64,000 nucleotides of DNA, from positions 124,001-188,000 of the forward strand of contig NZ_JASISY010000006.1 of assembly GCF_030063365.1 (NCBI RefSeq), read 5' to 3'. The stretch comes from Cryobacterium sp. PH29-G1. GTDB taxonomy: Bacteria > Actinomycetota > Actinomycetes > Actinomycetales > Microbacteriaceae. The notes beneath the pieces are model-generated. The model was not told the origin of the DNA. It ran no database searches and was given only the letters and a program-made list of their open reading frames with translations. Position numbers and translations under genes: made by a program. This document shows, one piece after another, positions 27,200-35,237 of the stretch (the first letter of the stretch is position 1; each line of letters starts with the position of its first letter).

Positions 27200-28662
27200 G
27201 TTTCTCCGAGATCAATCAGTCGAAGCGCGAAAAGACAGGTGGCTTGCCCGTCAACCGAGTTGAGGTTGAGCCGCAGCAGCGTCTCAATTTTGCGCAGCCG
27301 ATAATTGAGCGAGTTGCGGTGGATGAAGAGGGCACTGCAGGTTTTCGACGGCTGCGCGTCATTGTCGAGATAGGCGCGAAGCGTCTCCATCAGCGGTCCG
27401 CCGCGCTTGGTGTCATGGTCCATCAGCGGGGTCAGGAACTTGCGTGCCGATTCCTTCGCCCCTCGCCCCGCGGTGGCGGTGACCACGGCGCTGAGGCCCA
27501 GTTCGGGAGCGAGCTGGGGGCGATCAATGCGTTGCACCAACTGCAGGGAATGCACCACGGCCAGCCGTAGTTCAAAGAGGCTCAGGGTCAGGCTTTTCAG
27601 TACCAGCGGCTGCCGATCGTGGAGGTGCAGCAACCGCTCGGTGACGGCATCGAAGTCATCGCGCGGATTCTGGGCGAAGGCCACCAGGCGATCGCTGAAC
27701 TCGGTGACCCGCACCGTATGGAAAGTCTCGTGGAGCGCAACGCGCAGTTGCCACGACATCGAGGCGAATTCTCCACTCATATCAGCGACCAGAACGGATG
27801 TTTCGACTCGAGGGTCCAGTCCGATGCCCTGAAACGCACTCCGCACATCGAGGTGGGTTGCTTCTTCCCACGACTCACAGGCCAGAACAAAACTCTTGAT
27901 CTCCTCCTGGCGGCTGGCATCCACGTTGACGGACCGATTCAGCTGCAGGGCGATGATGGAAGCGACCGGGCCGAGCAATGACGCCAGGGGATTGCCGCTT
28001 TGGGTTTCCCTGATCGCCAGACGACACGGGTTATTGAGACCCATCGGGAGAGGGATGTTCAGTACCCCCGCCTGCGGTTTGGTTCTGATTCCCGAGGCCC
28101 AGGTGGCCAGGGCTGGATACTGCGCTATGACCGTGCCGTAGGCGTCGTAGACCGCCAGCGGCGATTGGATGACGCTGTAGACGGTTGCCAGCAGGGTGAT
28201 GATCTCGGCGTCCTGGTTCGCCAGGCGGGCACATTCGTCGGCCAGCCTCCAACCACGGTTGACGACGGCTAGCCGCTCCGCTTGCATAACGCTTTCGATA
28301 TAGCGGTTCACCTGCAGTGGGGGAACAGCAGCGGGCACTTCCAACAGTGGCACGTCGCGTTGGGTGCAGGCCGCGACGAGACCGGGCGGCAGCACACGAT
28401 GGGCCATGCCGGTCGCGAAAACAATGGCCGAGACGGGTACCTCGATGAGGCGTTCGACGAACGCATCCCAGGTGCGCTCATCGGAGAAATTCATGCCGAT
28501 CCCACTGGTGAGCAGCAGGGAAGAGGGGTCGAGAAAGGGGGTGGGATCCATTAGTTCCGTGGGGGCGCATCCGCTGACTTCGACCGCCAAACGTGCCTCG
28601 GATGATGGCGTTTGCAGCAGGAGTTGCAAGGAGCGTTCCAGAATTAGATCAACAACGCGCAT
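27196..28662 (-). CDS. PucR family transcriptional regulator (second copy)
   Basis: The 488-residue protein has an N-terminal PucR ligand domain (residues 1 to about 130), a central region and a C-terminal HTH_30 (TCSALFIHRNSLNYRLRKIE). It is not a recent duplicate of the copy at 19.7-21.3 kb: the two align only in the general family pattern. It is divergent from pxpA across a 99-base gap that carries the shared composite element, and probably controls the Pxp/biotin operon and itself. Confidence 0.85.
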   Translation of the reverse strand: MRVVDLILERSLQLLLQTPSSEARLAVEVSGCAPTELMDPTPFLDPSSLLLTSGIGMNFSDERTWDAFVERLIEVPVSAIVFATGMAHRVLPPGLVAACTQRDVPLLEVPAAVPPLQVNRYIESVMQAERLAVVNRGWRLADECARLANQDAEIITLLATVYSVIQSPLAVYDAYGTVIAQYPALATWASGIRTKPQAGVLNIPLPMGLNNPCRLAIRETQSGNPLASLLGPVASIIALQLNRSVNVDASRQEEIKSFVLACESWEEATHLDVRSAFQGIGLDPRVETSVLVADMSGEFASMSWQLRVALHETFHTVRVTEFSDRLVAFAQNPRDDFDAVTERLLHLHDRQPLVLKSLTLSLFELRLAVVHSLQLVQRIDRPQLAPELGLSAVVTATAGRGAKESARKFLTPLMDHDTKRGGPLMETLRAYLDNDAQPSKTCSALFIHRNSLNYRLRKIETLLRLNLNSVDGQATCLFALRLIDLGET

Positions 28663-28690
28663 TCAAGAATCCCATTCCTTCGTTAAAGTG

Positions 28691-28729
28691 CACAAACTTT
28701 TCTGCAAGGTTAGTGCAATTGCCTACTGG
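28691..28729. promoter_or_regulatory. Composite promoter/operator element between the second pucR and pxpA
   Basis: This is the second copy of the 39-base block described at 25538-25576. The last 16 bases, TGCAATTGCCTACTGG, match in 15 positions, and the first ten in nine. It also contains the imperfect inverted repeat TGCACAAAC / GTTAGTGCA (28689-28697 and 28709-28716). It ends 32 bases before the pxpA ATG and starts 29 bases before the pucR start. Confidence 0.6.
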
Positions 28730-28761
28730 GCCGCGACGCGGTCGCGCCGTAGCGTAGAGCC

Positions 28762-29505
28762 ATGGACGACGTGCAGAACAACTCGAACATCACCATCAAT
28801 TCCGACATGGGAGAATCCCTCGGTATTCATAGTTTCGGCAATGACGTGGCTCTGATGAAGCTCATCGATGTCGCCAACGTTGCCTGCGGCTTTCATTCCG
28901 GTGACCCCGATGCCATGGACACCACCGTTGCACTGGCCAAGGAGCACGGTGTGCTCGTGGGGGCGCACCCCGGGTTGCCCGACCTGGTTGGGTTCGGTCG
29001 GCGCGAGATGAAACTCACACCGGAGGAGGTCGAATCACTGATTCGGTACCAGGTCGGCGCCCTGGTCGGATTTCTGGGCAAATACGATCTTCCGCTGAAC
29101 CACATCAAACCCCATGGCTCGCTTTTCGGAATGCTGGCGCGCGACGAGGCGCTCATGCAGGGCGCCGTCAACGTGGCCCGGTCCTATGGCGTTCCCCTGT
29201 TCGGGATTGCGGGCAGCGCCCACCAAACGGTGGCCGAACGCAACGGGGTTGGCTTCGTCGGCGAGTTGTATGTGGACCTCGACTACAACGCCGAGGGCGG
29301 CCTGATCATTCTGCGTCGGCCGGAAGAAACCAACCCGGACAACGCTGCGGCGCGTGTTCGCCGGGTGCTCGAGGACGGCGCGGTTCTGGCTACCGACGGC
29401 ACCATTTTGAATATTTCCTTCGACAGCATCTGTGTGCACTCAGACGCACCAAACTCGCCTGCGGTGGCCCTCGCCGTGGGAGGAGCCCTCGGCCGCACTA
29501 CCTGA
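28762..29505 (+). CDS. pxpA: LamB/YcsF family protein, 5-oxoprolinase subunit A-like (PxpA)
   Basis: The 247-residue protein has the LamB/YcsF pattern: INSDMGES near the N terminus, NVACGFHSGDP around residues 40-50, VGAHPGLPDLVGFGRR and the central IKPHGSLF. In the PxpABC system it works with PxpB/PxpC in ATP-dependent opening of 5-oxoproline; in fungi LamB supports lactam use. Here it heads an operon with a biotin carrier and carboxylase, so its natural substrate may differ. The length is normal for the family (about 250). Confidence 0.85.
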   Translation: MDDVQNNSNITINSDMGESLGIHSFGNDVALMKLIDVANVACGFHSGDPDAMDTTVALAKEHGVLVGAHPGLPDLVGFGRREMKLTPEEVESLIRYQVGALVGFLGKYDLPLNHIKPHGSLFGMLARDEALMQGAVNVARSYGVPLFGIAGSAHQTVAERNGVGFVGELYVDLDYNAEGGLIILRRPEETNPDNAAARVRRVLEDGAVLATDGTILNISFDSICVHSDAPNSPAVALAVGGALGRTT

Positions 29506-29566
29506 CGCACGCAGCACACCACCAGACGCGTGCACTCACGCTGACCATTTCGACGAAAGTGAACCT

Positions 29567-29803
29567 ATGAGCCACCAGATCATTTCTCCCCTTCCCGGCA
29601 TTTTCTACCGCAAGCCCGGCCCGGGCAAAGATCCGTATGTCAACGAAGGCGACACGGTGTCGGCGGGGCAAACCATTGGCCTCGTCGAGATCATGAAGCA
29701 ATTCAGTGAGGTGCGCGCCGAATTCGACGGGGTGTTGGAGTCGTTCGAAATCGAAGACTTCGGTGTCGTGAATCCCGGTGACGTGATCGCCGTCACCTCC
29801 TAA
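29567..29803 (+). CDS. Stand-alone biotin carboxyl carrier protein
   Basis: The 78-residue protein is a bare biotinyl domain. Lys44 lies in VEIMKQF, in place of the usual EAMKM-type sequence, so the target Lys and the Met before it are kept while the flanks differ. It would carry carboxybiotin between the carboxylase encoded next and the KipI/KipA-type proteins. The ATG at 29567 begins MSHQIISPLPGIFYRKPGPG, matching carriers from LamB/YcsF loci; the longer upstream frame overlaps pxpA. It lacks the Pro/Ala-rich extension of fatty-acid BCCPs. Confidence 0.8.
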   Translation: MSHQIISPLPGIFYRKPGPGKDPYVNEGDTVSAGQTIGLVEIMKQFSEVRAEFDGVLESFEIEDFGVVNPGDVIAVTS

Positions 29804-29872
29804 CCCCGTGCGGGTGCCTCCCTGCGCCCCGCCTTCCTTTCCAACGTTTCACTCGACTCACTGGAAGACTCA

Positions 29873-31228
29873 ATGCAGAAATTGCTCATAGCCAATCGCG
29901 GCGAAATCGCCGTTCGAATCATACGTACCGCCCGAGAAATGGGCATTACGACCGTTGCCGTCGTCAGTGAAGCGGACAAGTCCTCCTTCGCGGCCGACCT
30001 CGCTGACGAGGTTATTATTATCGGTCCGGCCCCGGCCGGTCTCAGCTATCTCAACCACGAGGCCGTACTCAAGGCGGCCCTCGACAGCGGATCAGACGCC
30101 GTGCACCCCGGTTACGGCTTTCTGTCGGAAAACGCCGAATTTGCGCGGAAGGTGATTGCTGCCGGGTTGACCTGGGTCGGGCCGTCACCGGAATCGATTG
30201 AACTCATGGGAGATAAATCCCGTGCTCGCCGAGCAGCGATTGATGCCGGTGTGCCCACTCTTCCGGGGACCGAGTCCGCCCTGCAGGAGGGGGACGACAT
30301 CGACGCGATCGCCGCCGAGATCGGATTCCCGCTGGTCGTCAAGGCGTCCGCCGGCGGCGGCGGTCGCGGCATCCGTTTGGTCGAAGACCCGTCCCAGCTG
30401 CGCGGCACGGTGGAGATCGCCCAGGCCGAGGCGCTCGGTGCCTTCAATTCGTCGGACGTCTACTTCGAGAAGTTCGTGACGAGGGCCCGCCACGTTGAGG
30501 TGCAGGTTCTCGGCGACGGCGAAACGTACGTTCACCTGGGCGATCGAGATTGCTCGATGCAACGCCGACAGCAGAAGATTCTCGAAGAGGCACCGGCTCC
30601 CGGTCTGCCGGATGCGGTACGAGAACGGATGCGCGAGTCCTCGGTGCAACTGGCGCGGCAGGCCCACTACATCGGAGTGGGCACCGTGGAATTTCTCTAC
30701 GACCCGATCAGCCATGAGGTCGCCTTTATTGAAATGAATACCCGCATTCAGGTGGAGCACACCATTACCGAAGCGATCACGGGTATGGACCTGGTGCGCG
30801 AGCAACTGCGAATTGCCGCGGGGGAGAAGCTCGGCCTCACACAGGATGACATCCATTTTTCGGGGCATGCCCTTGAATTTCGCATCAATGCCGAAGACCC
30901 CGACAATAAGTTCATGCCGAGCCCGGGCCTGATCAAGACGTTGAACCTGCCCGGGGGCGCCGGAGTCCGATCCGACTTCGGCTTTATCGCGGGCAAGACC
31001 GTGGCACCGTTCTATGACTCCCTGCTGGGCAAAATCATTGTCTGGGCGCCCACCCGTGAACTCGCCATCGCGCGAGCGAAACGAGCCCTCGACGAATCCT
31101 CGATCGAGGGTGTGCGATCAACCATTGGTCTGCTCACCTCCCTCGTCGGTCTCGACGACTTCGCGGAGGTCAATCACCACACCAAGTACATCGAATCTGT
31201 TCTCGACGCGTTGGGAGACACCGAATGA
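29873..31228 (+). CDS. Biotin carboxylase subunit (AccC-like)
   Basis: The 451-residue protein has all parts of a biotin carboxylase: the N-terminal fold MQKLLIANRGEIAVRI, the ATP-grasp Gly-rich loop KASAGGGGRGI near residues 159-169, and the active-site segment EMNTRIQVEHTITE near 286. It uses ATP and bicarbonate to carboxylate biotin on the 78-residue carrier. Context assigns it to a lactam/amide carboxylase rather than to fatty-acid synthesis, since no acyl-CoA carboxyltransferase gene is nearby. Its stop overlaps the pxpB start by four bases. Confidence 0.85.
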   Translation: MQKLLIANRGEIAVRIIRTAREMGITTVAVVSEADKSSFAADLADEVIIIGPAPAGLSYLNHEAVLKAALDSGSDAVHPGYGFLSENAEFARKVIAAGLTWVGPSPESIELMGDKSRARRAAIDAGVPTLPGTESALQEGDDIDAIAAEIGFPLVVKASAGGGGRGIRLVEDPSQLRGTVEIAQAEALGAFNSSDVYFEKFVTRARHVEVQVLGDGETYVHLGDRDCSMQRRQQKILEEAPAPGLPDAVRERMRESSVQLARQAHYIGVGTVEFLYDPISHEVAFIEMNTRIQVEHTITEAITGMDLVREQLRIAAGEKLGLTQDDIHFSGHALEFRINAEDPDNKFMPSPGLIKTLNLPGGAGVRSDFGFIAGKTVAPFYDSLLGKIIVWAPTRELAIARAKRALDESSIEGVRSTIGLLTSLVGLDDFAEVNHHTKYIESVLDALGDTE

Positions 31229-32118
31229 CACCGCAAACAACAGCTCGCTACACCTGGGGCGGCGACGAATTTCTTTTCGTCGAGATCGCCGAGGGGATGT
31301 CCCTCGAAGCGAATTTCATCTCCAACAGCATCGCGAATGCCCTGGAAGCCAGAGCTCTCGCCGGCATTGTGGATATCTGCCCGGCCAACGCCTCGTTGCT
31401 GGTGCGCTTCGACCCCGACAAATTGGCGTGGCAGGAGCTCGAGCGGGTGGTGCACGCGTTGGAGGACGAGGTGCGGGCCTCCACCGAGAAGGTACTGGAG
31501 ACGCGAATCATCGAGATTCCGGTTTGGTACAACGATCCGTATACGAATGAAACGGTCGCCCGCTTTCGTGAGGGGTACCATCAGCGGCCCGAAGGAAATG
31601 ACCTGGATTACGCCGCCGAGGTCAACGGACTGGCAGACGCTGAAGAGTTCATCAAGCGGCATCACGAATCACCCTGGCTGGTGTCCATGGTGGGTTTCGT
31701 CGCCGGACTGCCGTTCCTCTATCAACTGGTTGAGCGCGAACAGCAGCTGGAAGTTCCCAAGTATCTGAGCCCCCGCACGGATACCCCGCCGCTGACCGTG
31801 GGCTACGGCGGCTGTTTCAGTTGCATCTATTCGGTGCGCGGTGCGGGTGGATACCAGATGTTCGGCGTTGCGGCCGCTCCTATTTTTGATCCGACCCAGG
31901 CGTTGGAAGACTTCTCGGATTTCATGATCTTCTTTAAACCCGGCGACATCGTGAAGTTCAAGCCGATTGACGAGACCGAATACCGGCGGATCCGCACCGA
32001 AGTCGACGCCGGCACCTTCCGCTACCGACAGGCACCGATCACTTTCGATTTGAAAGCAGCACTGGCCGACCCCGACGGTTACAAGCTGTCACTTCTGGAG
32101 GCACTCAATGGCATTTGA
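31225..32118 (+). CDS. pxpB: PxpB/KipI-like protein (allophanate-hydrolase subunit 1 family)
   Basis: The 297-residue protein matches KipI / carboxyltransferase subdomain C-D proteins (DPYTNETVARF, MVGFVAGLPFLYQL, GYGGCFSCIYSVRGAGGYQM). It is longer than the usual 220-240 residues, with an extended middle region around residues 100-150. In urea carboxylase the same fold is half of the carboxyltransferase domain. Here it is a separate chain that should pair with PxpC and accept the carboxyl group from carboxybiotin. The ATG overlaps the biotin carboxylase stop; the end overlaps pxpC. Confidence 0.85.
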   Translation: MTPQTTARYTWGGDEFLFVEIAEGMSLEANFISNSIANALEARALAGIVDICPANASLLVRFDPDKLAWQELERVVHALEDEVRASTEKVLETRIIEIPVWYNDPYTNETVARFREGYHQRPEGNDLDYAAEVNGLADAEEFIKRHHESPWLVSMVGFVAGLPFLYQLVEREQQLEVPKYLSPRTDTPPLTVGYGGCFSCIYSVRGAGGYQMFGVAAAPIFDPTQALEDFSDFMIFFKPGDIVKFKPIDETEYRRIRTEVDAGTFRYRQAPITFDLKAALADPDGYKLSLLEALNGI

Positions 32119-33073
32119 CATTCTCGAACCCGGCCTCGCCACCACCGTGCAGGATGAGGGACGAATCGGCTACTACCGGTTCGGGCTCCCGCAGGGTGGA
32201 TCGATGGACCAGTACTCGGCCTCATTGGCCAACCGTCTGGTGGGAAACACTGTTGCCGAAGCGGTCTTGGAATGCACCTATATCGGGCCCAAGATCGTGA
32301 CCACAACGGATGCCGTGATTGCCGTGACCGGTGCCCCCGTTGACGTCTTCGTCAATGGCGAGATCGTGCCCGAATACGAGCGAATTGCTCTCGTAACCGG
32401 CGACGAACTGAAGTTCGGCGTGATCAAGGGCGGCACCAAGTACTTCATTGCCGTGCACGGCGGTATTGATGTTCCCGAAGTTCTCGGTTCGCGGTCGACG
32501 TATCCGATCGGCGCCATCGGCGGAGTCGAGGGTCGTGCGCTCAAGGCGGGCGATCTGGTACCGGTTGGTGTCGGTAGGGACAACGGATTGCCGGAGCTGC
32601 GCGCCATCGCTCTGGAAGATCGACCGGTATTTTCCAAGGACGTGACTGTTCGCGTCATGCTGGGGCTCTATGACCAGAATCTTTCAGCCAAGGGGCTGGA
32701 GACTCTGCTGAACAGCGAATGGGTGCTGACCCCGGTAGCCGACCGCATGGGGCTTCGCTACAGCGGCCCCGGCGTGGAATGGAAAGAGCGCGAACAACCC
32801 TTTGGCGCTGGACAGGACCCGTCGAATATCGTAGACGCGGGATACGCCGTTGGTTCCATTCAGATACCCGGCGGTACCCAGCCGATCATTCTGCACCGCG
32901 ACGCCGTATCCGGTGGTGGCTATGCCATGGTCGCCACGGTTATTTCTGCGGACATGGACCTGGTGGCGCGCTGCGCGCCCGGTACGAAAACCCATTTCGT
33001 GGCCGTGACCATGGAACAGGCGTTGGAAGCTCGCCACGAAAACACGGCACGCGCAGCCAGGATCTGGTCCTAG
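32108..33073 (+). CDS. pxpC: PxpC/KipA-like biotin-dependent carboxyltransferase family protein
   Basis: The 321-residue protein matches KipA / PxpC (FDILEPGLATTVQDEGRIGY, GLPQGGSMDQYS, and IQIPGGTQPIILHRDAVSGG near the C terminus). It is the other half of the carboxyltransferase fold found within urea carboxylase. With PxpB it should form the site where the carrier meets the ring substrate. It starts 11 bases before the pxpB stop, so the chains are coupled. It is the last gene of the operon; the next gene begins 37 bases later. Confidence 0.85.
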   Translation: MAFDILEPGLATTVQDEGRIGYYRFGLPQGGSMDQYSASLANRLVGNTVAEAVLECTYIGPKIVTTTDAVIAVTGAPVDVFVNGEIVPEYERIALVTGDELKFGVIKGGTKYFIAVHGGIDVPEVLGSRSTYPIGAIGGVEGRALKAGDLVPVGVGRDNGLPELRAIALEDRPVFSKDVTVRVMLGLYDQNLSAKGLETLLNSEWVLTPVADRMGLRYSGPGVEWKEREQPFGAGQDPSNIVDAGYAVGSIQIPGGTQPIILHRDAVSGGGYAMVATVISADMDLVARCAPGTKTHFVAVTMEQALEARHENTARAARIWS

Positions 33074-33109
33074 CTGCGCGTAGTTTCTCGTGCGGGTACG
33101 CTGTCCCGC

Positions 33110-34081
33110 ATGAGAGCTGCCGTCTACCGCAGATATGGAACGCCGAGCGTTGTGCACGTCGAGGAGACACCGGCTCCGGTACCGGGGAAGGGGGAACTGC
33201 TCGTACGGGTGTCTGCCAGCACGGTGAATCGCACCGACTGTGGGTTTTTGAGTGGCAAGCCGCGGATCGTGCGCCTGTTCAGCGGACTGCGGGCGCCCCG
33301 GGCGAGGATTCTCGGCTGCGAATTCGCCGGCGAAGTGACCGATATCGGTGCCGACGTGCGCGCGTTTACTGTCGGCCAACGAGTGTTCGGTTACAACAGC
33401 GTGAAATTCGGCGGGCACGCCGACTTTCTGACAATCGCGGAAACGGATCTCGTAGCGGAGATCCCGGCGGGACTGACCTACGCTGAGGCGGCGCCGATCG
33501 TGGAGGGTGCCCACTACGCGCTCAGCATGATTCGGGCGGCCCGGGTCTCGGCTGGCCAAAATGTTCTCGTCAACGGTGCCACCGGGGGAATCGGGTCGGC
33601 CGCTGTGCAATTGCTCGTACATTTGGGCGTTCACGTCACGGCGGTAGGCGCGAGCGCTCACCGGGAATTGCTGGAATCCCTCGGTGCCGAACACGTGGTG
33701 GACTACACCCGAGAGGATTTCACGGCACTCGACAAGAAATTCAACCTCGTGCTCGACGTGGTCGGTAAGAGCACTTTCGGGGCCTGCCGCCGCCTGCTCG
33801 CGCCGGGCGGAATTTACTTATCTTCGGAACTCGGTCGAAAGTGGCAAAACCCAGTCCTGGCGCTGATCACACCGCTGCTCGGAAAGCAACGGGTGCTTTT
33901 TCCGATTCCCAAGGATACGAGAGACGATGTGTTGTTCTTGAAGAACCTCATCGAATCGGGGGAGTTCCGACCGGTGATTGACCGCACCTACCCGCTTGAG
34001 AAGATTCGTGATGCGTACGACTACGTTTCGAGCGGTCAGAAGATCGGTAACGTCGTCCTGCGACTGCGTGCGGAGCGCTAG
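33110..34081 (+). CDS. NAD(P)-dependent MDR family oxidoreductase, quinone oxidoreductase-like
   Basis: The 323-residue protein is a medium-chain dehydrogenase without the structural zinc Cys cluster. The cofactor fold motif NGATGGIGSAAVQ lies near residues 157-169. It resembles zinc-independent quinone/enone reductases. It follows pxpC by 37 bases and could be read with it, but nothing in its sequence ties it to cyclic amides; a stand-alone detoxifying reductase is the default reading. Confidence 0.8.
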   Translation: MRAAVYRRYGTPSVVHVEETPAPVPGKGELLVRVSASTVNRTDCGFLSGKPRIVRLFSGLRAPRARILGCEFAGEVTDIGADVRAFTVGQRVFGYNSVKFGGHADFLTIAETDLVAEIPAGLTYAEAAPIVEGAHYALSMIRAARVSAGQNVLVNGATGGIGSAAVQLLVHLGVHVTAVGASAHRELLESLGAEHVVDYTREDFTALDKKFNLVLDVVGKSTFGACRRLLAPGGIYLSSELGRKWQNPVLALITPLLGKQRVLFPIPKDTRDDVLFLKNLIESGEFRPVIDRTYPLEKIRDAYDYVSSGQKIGNVVLRLRAER

Positions 34082-34579
34082 TCAGTGGCGGGCTTCCCAA
34101 AAGCCGCTATGTACCTCGGCGGCCTCATCGAGCAGGGCGGGACCGGCCACGGTGACGCTGTTTCCGCCACGGGCAAACACCTCGCGGCAGGGCAGATCCA
34201 TGGTGGCTTCGCCGTCTTGCCGGGGAACCATCGCGGCCAGATCCTGCTCGGGCAGCGCATAGACGACGCGGCCGATCCCGGCCCAATAGATCGCCCCGGC
34301 ACACATCGCGCACGGTTCGGTGCTCGTGTAGAGCGTGCTGGTGTGCAGGGCGTCTCGTGCCAGCAGGGTTGCGGCGATGCGTACCAGATTGGTCTCCGCG
34401 TGCCCGGTGGGGTCACCGAGGGTGACGACGGTGTTCTGGCCCTCAATGATGATGTCCTCGCCGGTCACGAGGACCGCTCCGAAGGGGTGATTGCCCACCT
34501 CGCGGGAGGCGCGCGCCACCTTGATGGCGTGCCGCAGGTGTGCTTCATCGGTGGTTGAGACAGTGCTGAGGTCGGGCAT
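34082..34579 (-). CDS. Nucleoside/nucleobase deaminase (cytidine deaminase-like, zinc-dependent)
   Basis: The 165-residue protein has the zinc site of the CDA fold: His60-Ala-Glu62 in TGHAETN and Cys90/Cys93 in EPCAMC. It resembles guanine deaminases and TadA-like enzymes; the WAGIGRVVYAL stretch is typical. tRNA adenosine deaminase function is less likely because the substrate-recognition C terminus is shorter. Guanine, cytosine or pterin-type substrates are possible. An ATG at 34579 is preferred; a TTG at 34612 is in frame. It lies next to, but opposite, the cyclic-amide island. Confidence 0.8.
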   Translation of the reverse strand: MPDLSTVSTTDEAHLRHAIKVARASREVGNHPFGAVLVTGEDIIIEGQNTVVTLGDPTGHAETNLVRIAATLLARDALHTSTLYTSTEPCAMCAGAIYWAGIGRVVYALPEQDLAAMVPRQDGEATMDLPCREVFARGGNSVTVAGPALLDEAAEVHSGFWEARH

Positions 34580-34628
34580 GATCGTCGCTTTCTCAATGGG
34601 GGAAAGAGTCAAGCCTAACCGCGCCCCG

Positions 34629-35183
34629 CTACCGGTCGGTGGTCTGGCGCTCGCGAAAGGCGATCATATTCATGCGGTTGCCGCAGCGCACGCTGCAAAA
34701 GCGCTTAGACCCGTTTCGGGAGAGGTCGAGCACGAGGCCGGTGCAATCATCCGCTTCACAGAGACGCAGGCGAGCCATTTCGTCGCTGCGGATCACGTCG
34801 ATCAAGGCCAGCGCCGCCTCGACCCGCATCCGCTCGCCGAGGGGGGCCTCGGGAACGGTCGCGTGCAGGTGCCAGTCCGACTCGTCGTGGCGCGCGAGCT
34901 GGGGAAGCGCGCTCGCCTCACGCAACATGCGATTGACCTCGATCACGGCGTCGTCGCGGTCCAGGGTCCACACCCGGCGCAGCAGGGCGCGGGTCTGTCG
35001 CACGTCGCGCAGTTCGGTTTCATCCCCATCGATACGGCCGGTGAAGGGAATCGGGGCCAGAAGGTGGGCGAGATCGGCAAGCGTTTCGAGTTCGTCGAGG
35101 CCGCTGCGGGAGGCCCCGGGGTCGGTCTTGCCGAGGGCCACCACGAATTCCAGGGCCTCTTCGGTGTCAGGGGCAAAATGCAA
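34629..35183 (-). CDS. CGNR zinc-finger (ABATE domain) protein
   Basis: The 184-residue protein has the ABATE-type N-terminal domain and a C-terminal CGNR zinc finger: CEADDC, then FCSVRCGNRMNM. These are presumed DNA-binding stress-type regulators in Actinobacteria with unknown targets. It is divergent from the EamA transporter gene across a 54-base gap and probably regulates it or itself. Confidence 0.85.
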   Translation of the reverse strand: MHFAPDTEEALEFVVALGKTDPGASRSGLDELETLADLAHLLAPIPFTGRIDGDETELRDVRQTRALLRRVWTLDRDDAVIEVNRMLREASALPQLARHDESDWHLHATVPEAPLGERMRVEAALALIDVIRSDEMARLRLCEADDCTGLVLDLSRNGSKRFCSVRCGNRMNMIAFRERQTTDR

Positions 35184-35237
35184 GTTGACTCCTTATGGGT
35201 TCGGTCGTATTGTCAGTGGCGTGAGCCAGTTTAGGCC

